DNA of 64,000 bases from Vibrio galatheae (GTDB taxonomy: Bacteria; Pseudomonadota; Gammaproteobacteria; Enterobacterales; Vibrionaceae). The notes beneath the pieces were generated by a model. The model was given only the letters and a program-made list of their open reading frames with translations, did no database searches and was not told the origin of the DNA. Shown here one piece after another: positions 16,004 to 26,769 of this stretch; within the stretch, counting starts at the first letter, position 1, and every line of letters begins with the position of its first letter. The position numbers and the translations under genes are program-made. Location of the stretch: the NCBI RefSeq assembly GCF_000967545.1, contig NZ_JXXV01000012.1, positions 1 to 64,000 on the forward strand. Reading direction: 5' to 3'.

Positions 16004-17128
16004 ATGAAAAAAACGTTAATTTTTACAGCGCTTAGTAGTGCGCTTTTTCTCGCAGGATGCGGTGAAACTACCCAAGGGCAACAGCAAACAGCACAATTGG
16101 TGGTTGCTGAGCAAGCACTTCTCACTCCATTCCAGCCAAGTAAGTCGTACATAGGTCGAGTCAGCGCGGTTGAAGATACTAATATCACAGCTCAGGTTAC
16201 TGGCTATCTCAAAGAGCGCCACTTTGATGAAGGACAAATGGTTGAAAAGGGGCAACTTCTTTATACGATCGAACCGTCCTCTTTTGAAGCCCAAGCTGCC
16301 AGCGCAAAAGCGGCGCTCACTCAAGCAAATGCGACGCTAAAAAAAGCGCAATTGGACTTTGCCCGAGGAAAAAGCCTTTTACCCAAAGGCAGTATTTCAC
16401 AATCTGAATTCGATAATCTAACAGCAACGCTCTTAGGCGCAGAGGCTCAAGTTGAAGCAAGCACAGCGCAGTTAAATCTTGCTGAAGTCAATCTCTCGTA
16501 TACACAGATCGTTGCGCCGTTCTCTGGCCGTATTAGCGATAGTCATGTTAGCAAAGGTGATCTTGTCTCACCACAAAGTGGCGTATTAACCACTTTGGTC
16601 AGCCTAGATCCAGTGCACACAAGTTTCAGCATTAGTGAGCGTGAAAGACTTGAACTAGGTATTGATAAAGTAGAAGGAGATGGCAGCTCTGAATCGGCTA
16701 TGGTCGAAGTTCAAGCTATTTTGGAAGATGGCCGTGCTTTTGAACATCTTGGCGATCTTGATTACCTCGGTAACCGCATTGATGTTAATACCGGCACACT
16801 CGCGATGAGAGCGGTATTTGCAAATCCAGAATACCAACTTCTACCTGGTCAGCATGTTCGTGTGGTTTTAAGAGACAAAGAAGCACGTGACGTGGTAGTG
16901 GTTCCTCGACGAGCAGTACAGTCAGATCTTGAAGGCCACTTTGTTATGGTCGTTGCAGAGGGTAATCTGGCGGAAAGGCGTAACGTTGAACTCGGTGAGC
17001 AAACGGAGCAGGGGATTATCATTACTAAAGGGTTACACGGCGAAGAGCCTGTAATTACACAAGGATTGCAACGCATTCGTAATGGTGCGCCTGTCCGTTT
17101 CGAATCCCCAAAAGATGACACTGAGTAA
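16004..17128 (+). CDS. RND efflux periplasmic adaptor (membrane fusion lipoprotein)
   Basis: The 374-residue adaptor bridges the inner-membrane pump and an outer-membrane channel. It has a lipoprotein signal (lipobox LAGC, C19), a lipoyl/barrel-sandwich start (VEDTNITAQVTGYLKERHFD and GQMVEKGQLLYTI), a coiled-coil hairpin at about 95-160, the returning lipoyl half with QIVAPFSGRI, then beta-barrel and membrane-proximal domains ending IRNGAPVRFE. It is nine bases upstream of the pump gene, so they form an operon. No TetR-type regulator or outer-membrane factor is adjacent, so it likely uses TolC. It may correspond to one of the V. cholerae Vex systems, but I cannot say which. Confidence 0.92.
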   Translation: MKKTLIFTALSSALFLAGCGETTQGQQQTAQLVVAEQALLTPFQPSKSYIGRVSAVEDTNITAQVTGYLKERHFDEGQMVEKGQLLYTIEPSSFEAQAASAKAALTQANATLKKAQLDFARGKSLLPKGSISQSEFDNLTATLLGAEAQVEASTAQLNLAEVNLSYTQIVAPFSGRISDSHVSKGDLVSPQSGVLTTLVSLDPVHTSFSISERERLELGIDKVEGDGSSESAMVEVQAILEDGRAFEHLGDLDYLGNRIDVNTGTLAMRAVFANPEYQLLPGQHVRVVLRDKEARDVVVVPRRAVQSDLEGHFVMVVAEGNLAERRNVELGEQTEQGIIITKGLHGEEPVITQGLQRIRNGAPVRFESPKDDTE

Positions 17129-17137
17129 GGTAGGCAA

Positions 17138-20100
17138 ATGTTAAGTCGCTTTTTTATCCAGCGCCCTAAGTTTGCGTTGGTCATATCCATTATATTGACA
17201 ATGGCGGGCGTTATTGCACTTGCGATTTTACCCGTTGCTGAATACCCAAGAATTAGTCCTCCTTCTGTGAGTGTGAGTGCATCCTATGCGGGCGCAAGCG
17301 CAGAGGTAGTCGAGCAGGCGATAGCTGATCCTATTGAAACATCCGTCAACGGTGTTGAAAATATGATCTATATGTCGTCTAAAAGTGCTAACGATGGTTC
17401 TTACAGCCTAAACGTAACTTTTGATGTTGGCACAGACCCCGATATGGCACAGGTCAACGTGCAAAACCGTGTAGCTCAAATCGAGTCAAAACTACCGCAA
17501 GAAGTTCGTATGGTGGGTGTGACGGTTAAGAAACGTTCGCCAGATATTTTGATGGTATTGAACTTCTACTCGCCTGATGGCAAATACGACGACCAGTTCT
17601 TGATAAACTACATTAACTTAAATGTTAAAGATCAGCTGGCGCGTGTTACGGGGATTAGTGATGTGAACGTTATTGGTGGTGGCGAATACGCAATGCGTGT
17701 TTGGCTCGACCCAGAAAAAATGGCCAACTTGAAGTTAACCACAGAAGACGTCCAAGCGGCACTGGCCTCTCAAAACGTTCAAGTCGCGGCTGGCCGAATC
17801 GGTGCTGCGCCTTATGCTAACCCTCAGGAAGTCCAGTTTAACTTAGTCACCAAAGGCCGATTAGAAAGTGTTGAAGAGTTTGAAAACGTGGTTCTTCGCT
17901 CGAGTACCGATGGCTCTACTGTCTATCTAAAAGATGTTGCGCGCGTTGAGCTGGGTAAAAAGTTCTACGATGGTAACGGTGTTTTCCGCGGTCAAGACGC
18001 CTCTATTGTCGCTTTGTCACTACAGTCAGATGCGAACGCGTTGGAAAGTGGTGCTGCGGTTATGGCATTGCTTGAAGACTTGAGTAAGAACTTCCCAGCG
18101 GGCATGGACTACGAAACGAGTTATGACACTACTTTATTCGTTGCTGAGTCGATCAAAGGGGTAGTAAAAACTCTCATCGAAGCCATTTTGCTTGTAATCG
18201 CCGTTACCTATCTATTTTTAGGTAGCGCCCGTGCAACCATGATTCCTGTCGTCGCGATTCCTGTTTCGTTAATCGGCACGTTTGCGATCATGCAAGCGAC
18301 GGGTTTCACGATAAACACAGTGACGCTATTTGGTTTGATCTTGGCGATTGGTATCGTGGTCGATGATGCGATCTTAGTTATCGAAAACGTCGATACAACC
18401 ATGGCAAAAGAGCCGACTATATCGCCGCGTCAGGCAACCTTGAGAGCAATGAAAGAGGTAACTGGCCCGATCATTACCTCAACGTTGGTATTATTAGCGG
18501 TATTTATTCCGGTTGCGATGCTGCCGGGTATAACCGGCATTATGTACCGTCAGTTTGCGCTGACCATTTGTATTTCGGTTGTTATCTCTTCTATCAACGC
18601 ATTAACGCTTTCGCCAGCGCTTTGTACATTGCTACTCAAACAAGGTGGCGGCAATACAGCGAATTGGTTTAAAGCCTTCAACCGTGGTCTTGATAGAGTA
18701 ACTGCAGGCTACAGCAATGTAGTGAGTTTCCTAGTGAAGAAAACGCTGATTGTTGTTGTATTCTTCGTGGTTGCGGTGGCAGCGGTTTACTTCCTAGCGA
18801 AGAACACGTCTACAGCATTTGTTCCACAAGAAGATAAGGGTGTGTTGGCCGTCAACGTTCAGCTGCCTGATTCAGCGTCTTTATCACGTACTGAAGCAGT
18901 TTCAGAGAAACTAAGACTGTTGGTTGAGTCCGAGCCAGGTGCCGATGGTGTTACGGTAGCGAACGGCTATGCCTTTATGACGGGCGCGGCGGCTTCAAAC
19001 GGGGCAACCTTGTTCGTCAAGCTACACGATTGGGATTCACGTCAAGCGTTAGAAGGTAATCATACAGCCAATGATATCGCAGCACGAATTAATGCCAGAG
19101 CGGTTGAAGAGATCCCAGAAGCGCAAATCTTTGCTATGGGTCCACCAGCGGTTCCGGGTATGGGGGCGGCTTCAGGTTTCGAATTCGTCCTTGAAGACAC
19201 CTTAGGCCGTAATCGTACTGATTTGGCAATGGTAATGAATGATGTAATCGCAACGGCAAACGCACAGCCTGAGATCGCGTATACATTCAGTACCTTCAGA
19301 GCTAATGTTCCGCACTACTATGTTGATATAGATAGAGAGAAAGCGCAGCAACTAGGTGTGCCTCTGTCATCAATCTTTAAAACATTACAGGGTAACTTAG
19401 GTTCAATCTATGTAAACGACTTCACCTTGTACGGTAAAAACTTCCAAGTGACGTTGCAAGCCGACAGTGAACACCGTAATAGCATGGAAGATCTCGATCG
19501 CTTTCATGTACGCTCATCGTCGGGTCAAATGATTCCGCTAAGTACGTTGATTACTCACGAACTTGTGTTTGAGCCAGATGTCGCATGGCGTTACAACATG
19601 TACCGCAGCACGGTTATCCAAGGGCAACCTGCACCGGGATATTCGAGTGGTGACGCAATTGCAGCGATGGAGCGAGTTGCCGCCGAAGTACTACCACAAG
19701 GATACCAATATGAATGGACAGGGTTAGCCTACCAAGAGGTACTTGCAGGTAACCAAGCGATCTACGCGTTCGCATTGGCACTGTTCTTCATCTACCTGTT
19801 TATGGTAGCTCAGTACGAAAGTTGGTCCATTCCACTCGCTATTATCTTAGTCGTACCCATTGCTACATTTGGTTCGTTCTTTGCGTTGCAGTTAACGGGT
19901 ACACCGCTTAACTTATATGCACAGATTGGTCTGGTTCTGCTGATAGCACTCGCCGCGAAGAACGCGATCCTGATTGTGGAATTTGCGAAAATAGAGCGTG
20001 AAGAAAAAGAAGCATCGATCGATGACGCAGCGGTTCAAGGTGGTAAGCTACGTTTCCGAGCGGTTAACATGACATCTTGGTCATTTATCTTGGGTATCTT

Positions 20101-20293
20101 CCCGCTGATATTTGCTTCCGGTGCAGGTAGCGTGAGCCAAAACTCGCTGGGTATATCCTTGGTTGGTGGTCTACTTTGTGTGCTAATTGCAGGTACCATG
20201 TTAATCCCTGGCTTTTACGCACTGGTGCAAAGACGACGTGAGAAATATCACGGAGGAAGTACCAAACTCGTTCCATTGGAAGATGATGAGTAG
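17138..20293 (+). CDS. RND multidrug efflux permease, AcrB/HAE1 family
   Basis: The 1051-residue inner-membrane pump has the standard twelve-helix layout with two large periplasmic loops. The proton relay is visible: adjacent aspartates in [14 protein letters not shown] (TM4) and a lysine in [16 protein letters not shown] (TM10). Other family blocks are the N-terminus [27 protein letters not shown] and LTLSPALC. Length is normal for AcrB-type tripartite pumps. It would export amphiphilic compounds, bile or detergents by proton antiport, together with the adaptor just upstream and probably TolC. The drug range cannot be read from sequence. A strong terminator follows. Confidence 0.94.
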   Translation: MLSRFFIQRPKFALVISIILTMAGVIALAILPVAEYPRISPPSVSVSASYAGASAEVVEQAIADPIETSVNGVENMIYMSSKSANDGSYSLNVTFDVGTDPDMAQVNVQNRVAQIESKLPQEVRMVGVTVKKRSPDILMVLNFYSPDGKYDDQFLINYINLNVKDQLARVTGISDVNVIGGGEYAMRVWLDPEKMANLKLTTEDVQAALASQNVQVAAGRIGAAPYANPQEVQFNLVTKGRLESVEEFENVVLRSSTDGSTVYLKDVARVELGKKFYDGNGVFRGQDASIVALSLQSDANALESGAAVMALLEDLSKNFPAGMDYETSYDTTLFVAESIKGVVKTLIEAILLVIAVTYLFLGSARATMIPVVAIPVSLIGTFAIMQATGFTINTVTLFGLILAIGIVVDDAILVIENVDTTMAKEPTISPRQATLRAMKEVTGPIITSTLVLLAVFIPVAMLPGITGIMYRQFALTICISVVISSINALTLSPALCTLLLKQGGGNTANWFKAFNRGLDRVTAGYSNVVSFLVKKTLIVVVFFVVAVAAVYFLAKNTSTAFVPQEDKGVLAVNVQLPDSASLSRTEAVSEKLRLLVESEPGADGVTVANGYAFMTGAAASNGATLFVKLHDWDSRQALEGNHTANDIAARINARAVEEIPEAQIFAMGPPAVPGMGAASGFEFVLEDTLGRNRTDLAMVMNDVIATANAQPEIAYTFSTFRANVPHYYVDIDREKAQQLGVPLSSIFKTLQGNLGSIYVNDFTLYGKNFQVTLQADSEHRNSMEDLDRFHVRSSSGQMIPLSTLITHELVFEPDVAWRYNMYRSTVIQGQPAPGYSSGDAIAAMERVAAEVLPQGYQYEWTGLAYQEVLAGNQAIYAFALALFFIYLFMVAQYESWSIPLAIILVVPIATFGSFFALQLTGTPLNLYAQIGLVLLIALAAKNAILIVEFAKIEREEKEASIDDAAVQGGKLRFRAVNMTSWSFILGIFPLIFASGAGSVSQNSLGISLVGGLLCVLIAGTMLIPGFYALVQRRREKYHGGSTKLVPLEDDE

Positions 20294-20310
20294 CGAGATA
20301 TAGAAACGTC

Positions 20311-20340
20311 AAAGCCCTAACAAAATTGTTAGGGCTTTTT
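20311..20340 (+). terminator. Intrinsic terminator after the RND operon
   Basis: A 13-base perfect stem, AAAGCCCTAACAA with TTGTTAGGGCTTT, and a two-base loop (the real loop is larger) are followed by T. It lies between convergent genes. Confidence 0.85.
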
Positions 20341-20366
20341 ACTTTCAGCTATCTGGCTAAAACTGA

Positions 20367-22127
20367 CTAAGATGTTTTGAAAATAGCGACTGCATTGTCC
20401 ATTTCGGTCGCCTGATTGGATACTCGGTCAACTTCGCTTAAGCATTGCTGCGCTGAGTGCATGTTGCCTTCTGAAATCGTATTCAACTCTGTGATTGATT
20501 CACTGACCTGATTCATCACGATCCCTTGCTCTTCAATTGCAGAGGCAATGCGCTCTGAATTGGCTTGAATATTGGTCATATCATCAATGATCTGGCTTAG
20601 GCTGCTATCTAATGTGCGTGACGCTTCCAAGGTTTGAGAACCCTGTTCGTTACATTGATCTATGTCAGTAACGACTTTAGACATTTGCGATTGGATCGCG
20701 GTGACAACTTTAGTGATCTCTTCTGTCGATTGGTGAGTGCGACTGGCTAGTGCTCGTACTTCATCGGCGACCACAGCAAATCCTCGTCCTTGCTCTCCAG
20801 CCCTTGCTGCCTCTATAGCGGCGTTGAGTGCGAGCAAATTTGTTTGTTCAGCGATCTCTTGAATAATATTGACCGCATCACCAATTTTATCGACATGGTT
20901 ATTGAGGTCGTTTATCGACTCTTGACTACTTGCCAAAATAGTGGAGAGTTCATCGATGTTCTGTACGGTGGTTTCAACCACCTTACGTCCATTCTGAGCG
21001 TTGACAGAAGCTTGCTGAACGCCCTCTACGGCAACGGCGGTGCTCTCTGAAATTTCGCTGATTGTCAGAACCATTTCCTGTACCGACGTCGCCATCATAC
21101 TGGTGTGGTCGGCTTGTGTGTGGAATTGTTCGATGACGCTTTGTAGCTCATTGTGCATGCTTGATGTACTTTGCGACAGCTCACCTGATTTAGTCTGTGT
21201 ACCGGAAATCAGTTTTTCAAATTCATCCACTAACCGATTGAAGTAGTTGGCAATAACAGCAAGCTCGTCATTCTTAGTCAGTTTGGCACGTAAAGATACG
21301 TTATTGGTATGTGCAATTTCTTGAATTGCTGCGAGTAACGCGGCTACCTGAGTGTTGATGGTGCGAGAAATCTGGAAAATGAAACCGAAGATGATAAGCA
21401 CGACAACAATGGTTACCGTGAGCTTAATGGTTTCGAGTCTATTCCTCGTTGCTTCTGATTCATCTGTTAGGGCGGCAGCAAAAGATTTGAACTGCTCCTC
21501 TACGTTATGAGAGAGGTTACGTGTTTCACCCAATAACCCTTCATTGTACTTAAGCCCTATACGCTGGCTGGCATCAATATAGGCTTGAGCCGCCGTTTTA
21601 ACCGCCGATGCATTATTTGGTAGCAATGTGTCATCTAATTGGCCAGTGTGTACTAAATTGTTGAACTCGAATAGCTCAATGAGTTCATCGTTAGATAGAC
21701 TGCTTTTTATCGCTACTAGCTCAGAGTTATAACGGCCTAATAAATTGTCTTCGTCATTCAGTCCGCGTTGTTCAAATGCACGAACTAATTCATTAAACCC
21801 TGTTTGATACTTAAGGATATCTTGCTTTAATTGCTGACTGGAGGGTAACGAGTGTGTCAATAATAGAGGAGCTAGCTCAGATTCAAGCGATAAAAATGTC
21901 TCCATGTTTTTATTGAATGTATCGAGGTACTTCATATCCTTTCGGAGTAGAAAGTCTTTTTCGTTACGCCGTAAGTTGAGGAGTCTTATCTCAAGTTTGG
22001 CAACCAATAAACTGGCTTGGCTGAGTTCAGAAGTAGTTTGGGCAAAATGAGTTGCAGTAAAAAGTATTGAAGCAACGCCTAAAATGGCTACGACACCCAA
22101 TGAATATAGCTTATTCTTGATATTCAT
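20367..22127 (-). CDS. Methyl-accepting chemotaxis protein
   Basis: The 586-residue chemoreceptor has a first membrane segment at about residues 8-28, a long helical periplasmic sensor to about 235, a second membrane segment at about 236-256 ([18 protein letters not shown]), a HAMP region, and the signalling tip [34 protein letters not shown]. The sensor is all-helical and about 200 residues, with [13 protein letters not shown] near its start. That motif is typical of the helical bimodular (HBM) or related four-helix sensor class, which often senses organic acids; the ligand here is unknown. It stands alone on its strand, 26 bases after the RND terminator. Confidence 0.93.
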   Translation of the reverse strand: MNIKNKLYSLGVVAILGVASILFTATHFAQTTSELSQASLLVAKLEIRLLNLRRNEKDFLLRKDMKYLDTFNKNMETFLSLESELAPLLLTHSLPSSQQLKQDILKYQTGFNELVRAFEQRGLNDEDNLLGRYNSELVAIKSSLSNDELIELFEFNNLVHTGQLDDTLLPNNASAVKTAAQAYIDASQRIGLKYNEGLLGETRNLSHNVEEQFKSFAAALTDESEATRNRLETIKLTVTIVVVLIIFGFIFQISRTINTQVAALLAAIQEIAHTNNVSLRAKLTKNDELAVIANYFNRLVDEFEKLISGTQTKSGELSQSTSSMHNELQSVIEQFHTQADHTSMMATSVQEMVLTISEISESTAVAVEGVQQASVNAQNGRKVVETTVQNIDELSTILASSQESINDLNNHVDKIGDAVNIIQEIAEQTNLLALNAAIEAARAGEQGRGFAVVADEVRALASRTHQSTEEITKVVTAIQSQMSKVVTDIDQCNEQGSQTLEASRTLDSSLSQIIDDMTNIQANSERIASAIEEQGIVMNQVSESITELNTISEGNMHSAQQCLSEVDRVSNQATEMDNAVAIFKTS

Positions 22128-22270
22128 GAGATTACCTTTTTGTTAATTAACAAATTTCTAATTGTTTAATGTGATGGTAGTTCTAGTTGATAGATATATC
22201 AATTTATCGTCTTTTTCCGCTTCTATTAGCGGGTTGCAAGAACCTATTTTAATTTGGAAAAGTGAAGTAA

Positions 22271-22873
22271 ATGTTTAAAAGTTTGAATAAATACCGTGCG
22301 CTCATATTTGACATGGATGGTACTATCATTGACACGATGCCTGCGCATTTAATGGCATGGAAAATGACCGCTGACCATTTTGATTTCCCATTTTGCGAGC
22401 AATGGCTACATAGTTTGGGAGGAATGCCGAGTTATAAGATCGCCGCAGAAGTGAATAAAAAGCATGATCTAGCGCTTGAGCCAATGGAAGTGTCGCGATT
22501 TAAGATGGCTGCGTTTGCTGAACTGGAAGAGCAGGGTGAACCGATTGATTGCACCGTTGAAATACTTAATCACTTTTTCGGAAAGAAAAAGTTAGCAGTA
22601 GGTACAGGTAGTCAGCGTGAAAGTGCGACTCGTTTACTGGAAAAAGCCAATCTACTAGACAAACTTGACGCGTTGGTAACCGCATCCGATGTTTCCAACC
22701 ACAAACCGAATCCCGATACTTTTTTACGGGCGGCACAACAAGTCAACGTAAATCCCGAAGATTGTATTGTGTTTGAAGATACCCAATTAGGTCTGCAAGC
22801 TGCGCACGCGGCTAAAATGGATTGTATGATGGTTGAAGATGGGCAACTGGTCTTTTACCCTTACGCCAGATAA
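22271..22873 (+). CDS. yqaB: HAD-superfamily phosphatase, YqaB (fructose-1-phosphatase) type
   Basis: The 200-residue cytoplasmic enzyme has HAD motif I DMDGT with nucleophile D14 and acid D16, a small helical cap, motif II VGTGSQ, the lysine in SNHKPNPDTF, and motif IV VFEDTQLGLQAA. The order VGTGS..., HKPNPDTFL..., CIVFEDTQLGLQAA is closest to E. coli YqaB, which dephosphorylates fructose 1-phosphate and 6-phosphogluconate. Exact substrate is inference. A terminator hairpin that serves the convergent gsk starts three bases after its stop. Confidence 0.85.
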   Translation: MFKSLNKYRALIFDMDGTIIDTMPAHLMAWKMTADHFDFPFCEQWLHSLGGMPSYKIAAEVNKKHDLALEPMEVSRFKMAAFAELEEQGEPIDCTVEILNHFFGKKKLAVGTGSQRESATRLLEKANLLDKLDALVTASDVSNHKPNPDTFLRAAQQVNVNPEDCIVFEDTQLGLQAAHAAKMDCMMVEDGQLVFYPYAR

Positions 22874-22899
22874 AAAAGAGCCGCTAACTTAGCGGCTCA
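22872..22899 (-). terminator. Intrinsic terminator after gsk
   Basis: GAGCCGCTAA and TTAGCGGCTC pair around a one-base centre, and on the minus strand a TTTTTT tract follows. It sits immediately after gsk and next to the yqaB stop. Confidence 0.8.
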
Positions 22900-22903
22900 C
22901 TTG

Positions 22904-24208
22904 TTATCTATCCCAATATGCTTCTTCTAAGCTATCTTCACGCTCAGGAAGGGCTCGCGATAAGCGAGGCGAGTGCTGAGTCAATACTTCATAGCTGACA
23001 CGGTTTGCGTATTTACAAATCTGAGATAAAGAAGAATAAGTCAGAAAAGGCTGATCGTGTTTTGAAGAGTTCGGCACGTTCATTTGATGGTGGCTGTTTG
23101 CGGCCATATCATGCAATAGAGCCGACAGGGCTGCGTCCCCAGCACCATTGGTGTTTTTAATTTCAAGCGGGCCACCTAAGTATGGACCAATATGAGAGTA
23201 GACTTTTACTGGCGCGTTACAGTCCGACTTACGCATTGCGCGGCTAAATTCATATTTGTTGAATTCAGGAATATTCCCCGGCAGTAGTGGAAGTTCTGTT
23301 TCGCGTTTGACGCTATCTTCCGTATAGCCTGCCATGTAAAGCCCGACAGGACCTGAGGTACATAGAACGACATCTACCCACTCTAATGCTTTGTCTGCGG
23401 CAAGAAGTGGGTCTCTTTCTCCGGTAAGTGCTTCGCCTTCTTCTTCGTTCATAGCAACAATGGCGATGTTTTCTTTGATGTAATTCTGCCACCACTCTGC
23501 GTTGCCTTCGATTACCCATTTTGTTCCCAAAGTAAGAACAACTGGGACATTTTTTGATTTTGCTATCTCGATTGCGCGCGCCACGGCTTGTGGCATAGGA
23601 TCTTCAGGCTTTCCACGCATCAGATAAGAAGACACAACCAGTGCAGATGCCTTATCAAACACCTCTTCAGGAATGCTCTCAGGGCGAAGCTTGTTCATAT
23701 GACCTTCGTTGATAGCAAACGTACGCTCGCCGTTCTCTGAGATCAGGGTGTAACAACGACCAATGGAACCTTCAACCATTTGCAAGTGGTTTAGGTTCAT
23801 GCGCGACGAAGTACGGCATAGGTAACGGTAGGCAAAAGAACCGACTTCTATGTTGCGTGACATCACGCCAAGAAGAATTGACTTGCTGTCAGCGAGAACG
23901 GAGTAATTGTGTAGAGTGTTGCCAATTGTGTCACCCGGATACTGATGAGTGATCAAATCACGTTCCATCAGTTCCTTATATAGTGCATCAGCTTGGCTTT
24001 CTTCTAAAACTAATGAGTGACCTTTACTCAAGTTGTACTTGGCAAGGAAGTCGTCATCAACGCGCGCTTCAATATCGACAATCGTCTGACCAACACCAAC
24101 GACAATTGGACGGTAGAGTTTTGGCGTTTGCTTCATTTGGTTAATGAGTGGATCACGAGCGTGAGTTGGAAAGTAATGCTTAGATTTGCGCTGTCCGGGA
24201 AACTTCAT
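22904..24208 (-). CDS. gsk: Inosine/guanosine kinase
   Basis: Gsk phosphorylates inosine and guanosine to IMP and GMP in purine salvage. The 434-residue protein begins MKFPGQRKSKHYFPTHARDP and ends LPEREDSLEEAYWDR, both nearly as in E. coli Gsk. Along it lie GNTLHNYSVLAD and the ribokinase-family catalytic block KNTNGAGDAALSALLHD. The open frame extends 13 codons upstream (MISLQKISNSSLI), but the conserved MKFPG start at 24208 is preferred. It stands alone with its own terminator. Confidence 0.95.
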   Translation of the reverse strand: MKFPGQRKSKHYFPTHARDPLINQMKQTPKLYRPIVVGVGQTIVDIEARVDDDFLAKYNLSKGHSLVLEESQADALYKELMERDLITHQYPGDTIGNTLHNYSVLADSKSILLGVMSRNIEVGSFAYRYLCRTSSRMNLNHLQMVEGSIGRCYTLISENGERTFAINEGHMNKLRPESIPEEVFDKASALVVSSYLMRGKPEDPMPQAVARAIEIAKSKNVPVVLTLGTKWVIEGNAEWWQNYIKENIAIVAMNEEEGEALTGERDPLLAADKALEWVDVVLCTSGPVGLYMAGYTEDSVKRETELPLLPGNIPEFNKYEFSRAMRKSDCNAPVKVYSHIGPYLGGPLEIKNTNGAGDAALSALLHDMAANSHHQMNVPNSSKHDQPFLTYSSLSQICKYANRVSYEVLTQHSPRLSRALPEREDSLEEAYWDR

Positions 24209-24398
24209 GATTAAGCTAGAGTTAGATATTTTCTGTAATGATATCACAGTATGTAAATAAAATTTTCATAAAAATTTCACCTTAGTGTGATATTGGTTGG
24301 ATTGAGGTCGTTCTAATCAAGATTGGTAAACAGATCTAGCTGAAAGGTTAATTTGGGATTTGAAGGCAGCTTATTGCCAAGCTGCCTGGTTTATCTAT

Positions 24399-24866
24399 TT
24401 ATTGCGCCACAGGCTTTTCAACGTACGCTTTTGTTCCCCACAGAGGCACAGTGGAAAGACTATGTTTAAAGCTACCGTCAGTTTCTTTGGTAGTATAAGA
24501 CAAATAGAGCAAGGTCTGATTCTCTGCATCGTAAATACGTCTAACTTTCATCGACTTGAAGAAGATACTTTTAGACTTTTTAAACACCACTTCACCCGAT
24601 TTACTTTTATCAATCTTTGCGATCATCTCTGGTGTAATATCGCCTGTTTGGCGGCAAGAAATCGAGCTATCACTTGGATCCGCTAAGCTGAAATCTGCTT
24701 CGATAGACGCAATGTGGCAAGTGACACCAGTGATGATGTCATCTTTTAGGTTTTCAATTTTGATGTCCTTTAGGGTAAATACACCCAGTGACACGTCACC
24801 CACTTCGTTGTCAGAACAGCCAGTAATCAGTGCTGCTAGTAACGTAGCCGCTAGTCGTTTTTTCAT
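24399..24866 (-). CDS. creA: CreA family lipoprotein
   Basis: The 155-residue exported protein matches CreA. It has a lipoprotein signal ending LITGC (C17), the conserved EVGDVSLGVFTLKDIKIEN core, GVTCHIASIEADFSLADPSD, and RIYDAENQTLLYLSYTTK. CreA is widespread in proteobacteria but its role is not known; in E. coli it lies by creBCD. Here it stands alone between gsk and an unrelated hypothetical gene. E. coli CreA is usually described as periplasmic, so the clear lipobox is a local difference. Confidence 0.88.
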   Translation of the reverse strand: MKKRLAATLLAALITGCSDNEVGDVSLGVFTLKDIKIENLKDDIITGVTCHIASIEADFSLADPSDSSISCRQTGDITPEMIAKIDKSKSGEVVFKKSKSIFFKSMKVRRIYDAENQTLLYLSYTTKETDGSFKHSLSTVPLWGTKAYVEKPVAQ

Positions 24867-25090
24867 TTTTTGAGCCCTTACTATAAATGGATTTGTGACG
24901 TCTCAGGTTGAGATTGAATGCTATTGTCACTGTCAGTAAAGCGAATATTAGCCTCTTCACAATAGATTGCTAGCATATCAGGTTTTTGAATAGTATATCG
25001 AATGTGGTTTTAAAAGACTTGAGACGCCAATGTGTTATCGAGTAAGCTGCTGCGTAATATTTACAAGTGAGTACAGGTCGGACCGACGTT

Positions 25091-25591
25091 ATGACGATAC
25101 CAAAGATTGCGAACATCAAAAACGAGTGGCTGTATCAGCAAGTCGATGTTGAATATCCGACCAAAGAAAGTATCGCCGGACTAGCGCTGTACAAAGATAA
25201 AATAGCCCATTGCCAATATGAACAGCTAAGCAAGGTTCCTCAACCTAGCGGTGTGTTCGGTGACGAAGATCTGTTTCTTGTCGATTTTCATCGATTAACA
25301 GTTATGTTTGCGCTGCTTCAATCGCGTCAGTGGCAACACCAATCGGATCGTGATCTTATCCTAGAGTTTCTATCACAAATCATCTATTCCGAACCCTGCA
25401 ACCTCTACCTTGGCTTTAGAGCGGGCGAAGCCGTTGCCGCTGCTATCGTAACAAACAACGACGAAGAAATTTTGATTTCTGATGTTGTTGTGCGTGATGA
25501 GCAGTTTAGTCCACAAGATTTTATTTCAGATTTATGCCTTAAGCTGGCGATTGATGACAATAATTCATGCTGTGTATTTGTTGAGCGCTAG
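25091..25591 (+). CDS. Uncharacterised protein, possibly a degenerate GNAT fold
   Basis: The 166-residue cytoplasmic protein has no membrane segment and no motif I can name. Its C-terminal part reads YLGFRAGEAVAAAIVTNNDE followed by EILISDVVVRDE, which resembles the central strands of GNAT acetyltransferases, but the acetyl-CoA loop (R/QxxGxG/A) is missing. This suggests a GNAT-derived fold without the usual cofactor site. The ATG at 25091 is taken as start; an upstream GTG at 25067 is possible. It lies 139 bases before the yieH-like gene on the same strand and may share its transcript. Confidence 0.65.
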   Translation: MTIPKIANIKNEWLYQQVDVEYPTKESIAGLALYKDKIAHCQYEQLSKVPQPSGVFGDEDLFLVDFHRLTVMFALLQSRQWQHQSDRDLILEFLSQIIYSEPCNLYLGFRAGEAVAAAIVTNNDEEILISDVVVRDEQFSPQDFISDLCLKLAIDDNNSCCVFVER

Positions 25592-25730
25592 TCTGATTCG
25601 TTATAAAAAGTGACGCGCTTTAAACTTCTGCTTATAAATCTTTTCTAAACCAGTGAAATGTTAAGCTGGTCATTTCATCTACGATCAGGTGTCTTACTAT
25701 TTATTTCAGTTAATGAATAGGGCAGTTGAT

Positions 25731-26378
25731 ATGAAGCAACCTCAGGCTCAATGTGTAATTTTTGATTGTGACGGAACATTAATTGATAGTGAAAGGCTTT
25801 GCTGTCAGGCACTGTGTGAAACCTTTCATCAGTTTGGTGCGAGCTTAAGCATGGAAGAGGCTATTCGCCATTTTGAAGGCGGTAAGCTAGCTGACATTTT
25901 GTCTGCGACAAAGCAAAGATTGGGCGTTGATATATCGATTGACCAGTTAGAGCCATTATACCGAGCGAGAGTTGATAGGTTATTTGAAGAAGGTTTACAG
26001 CCGATGGAAGGTGTATTCGATCTGTTGGCGTACCTTAACGATAGCAAGGTTGAGTACTGTGTAGCTTCAAACGGACCAAGAGATAAAATCGAACGCAGTT
26101 TGGAGTTAACGGGTTTGCTGCCGTATTTCGACGGTAAAATCTTCTCAGCGTTTGATACCAACAGCTGGAAACCTGAACCTGATCTTATCATGTATAGTGC
26201 CATGATTATGGGATTTAAACTCGAAGATTGCCTCTACGTTGATGACACGACAAAAGGGGTTGAAGCTGGTTTAAGAGCTGGCGTTCGCACCATCCAACTC
26301 TCTGGTTTAAACAACAAACATCACACTTTAGATTTAAAGATAATCAAACACCTAAAAGAGCTCGAAACATTCATTTAG
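25731..26378 (+). CDS. yieH: HAD-superfamily phosphatase, YieH type
   Basis: The 215-residue hydrolase shows HAD motif I FDCDGTLID, the cap, motif II ASNGPRDKIE, the lysine in NSWKPEPDLI, and motif IV YVDDTTKGVEAGLRAG. The cysteine in FDCDGT and the ASNGP and WKPEPDL blocks are those of E. coli YieH, a broad phosphatase that acts on 6-phosphogluconate and related sugar phosphates. The open frame runs 14 codons further up, but the ATG at 25731 has GGGCAG at a suitable distance. Its TAG stop overlaps the stop of the convergent zinc-ribbon gene by four bases. Confidence 0.85.
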   Translation: MKQPQAQCVIFDCDGTLIDSERLCCQALCETFHQFGASLSMEEAIRHFEGGKLADILSATKQRLGVDISIDQLEPLYRARVDRLFEEGLQPMEGVFDLLAYLNDSKVEYCVASNGPRDKIERSLELTGLLPYFDGKIFSAFDTNSWKPEPDLIMYSAMIMGFKLEDCLYVDDTTKGVEAGLRAGVRTIQLSGLNNKHHTLDLKIIKHLKELETFI

Positions 26379-26572
26379 TGTGAAATGTTGGCGTAAGCCG
26401 CCTTGAAGCCGATGGGGCGAAACAAGGTATGATTCGGTTTTAGTTGAGTGACGTTCTCAAAAAATGAACCGCATACTGCGCAAAGCATATTGTTGGTGTC
26501 TGACAACAAATACTCTTCGCTACCACAAAGCGGGCAGCACAGCACGTCGTTACGTTTCTCGTCTTTATTCAT
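26375..26572 (-). CDS. Small zinc-ribbon protein
   Basis: A 65-residue protein with two CxxC pairs, CCPLCGSEEY at about residues 12-21 and MLCAVCGSFF at about 29-38, forming a compact zinc ribbon. Such domains bind nucleic acid or proteins. The rest (QLKPNHTLFRPIGFKAAYAN) has no recognised motif. It overlaps the yieH stop by four bases tail to tail (TTAG), so neither gene has an independent terminator in the gap. The cysteine pattern makes a real gene likely. Confidence 0.72.
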   Translation of the reverse strand: MNKDEKRNDVLCCPLCGSEEYLLSDTNNMLCAVCGSFFENVTQLKPNHTLFRPIGFKAAYANISH

Positions 26573-26769
26573 AGGGGAATCTCCCAGCAGCGATAATAGA
26601 AATATTTTTTATTAATTCTTTTTGGCCTAAAACAGGTTAGCTAGGCTGAGTTTGTCTGACAAATCTATTTTAGCTAAAGGGATCGTTGCATCGCTTAAGC
26701 GTTAAAATTATTCGTAAATATTGAGAAGCATTTCATATATTAGTCAGTTTTTCGTTCTGTGAAGGGAAC

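Noticed and set aside
24364..24387. Hairpin AGGCAGCTT/AAGCTGCCT after creA considered as a terminator
   Set aside because: The stem is good but there is no clear T tract on the creA strand, so I did not list it as a terminator.
25829..26203. A 124-codon minus-strand ORF inside the yieH-like gene
   Set aside because: Antisense shadow of a HAD phosphatase with all motifs intact; no ribosome binding site.
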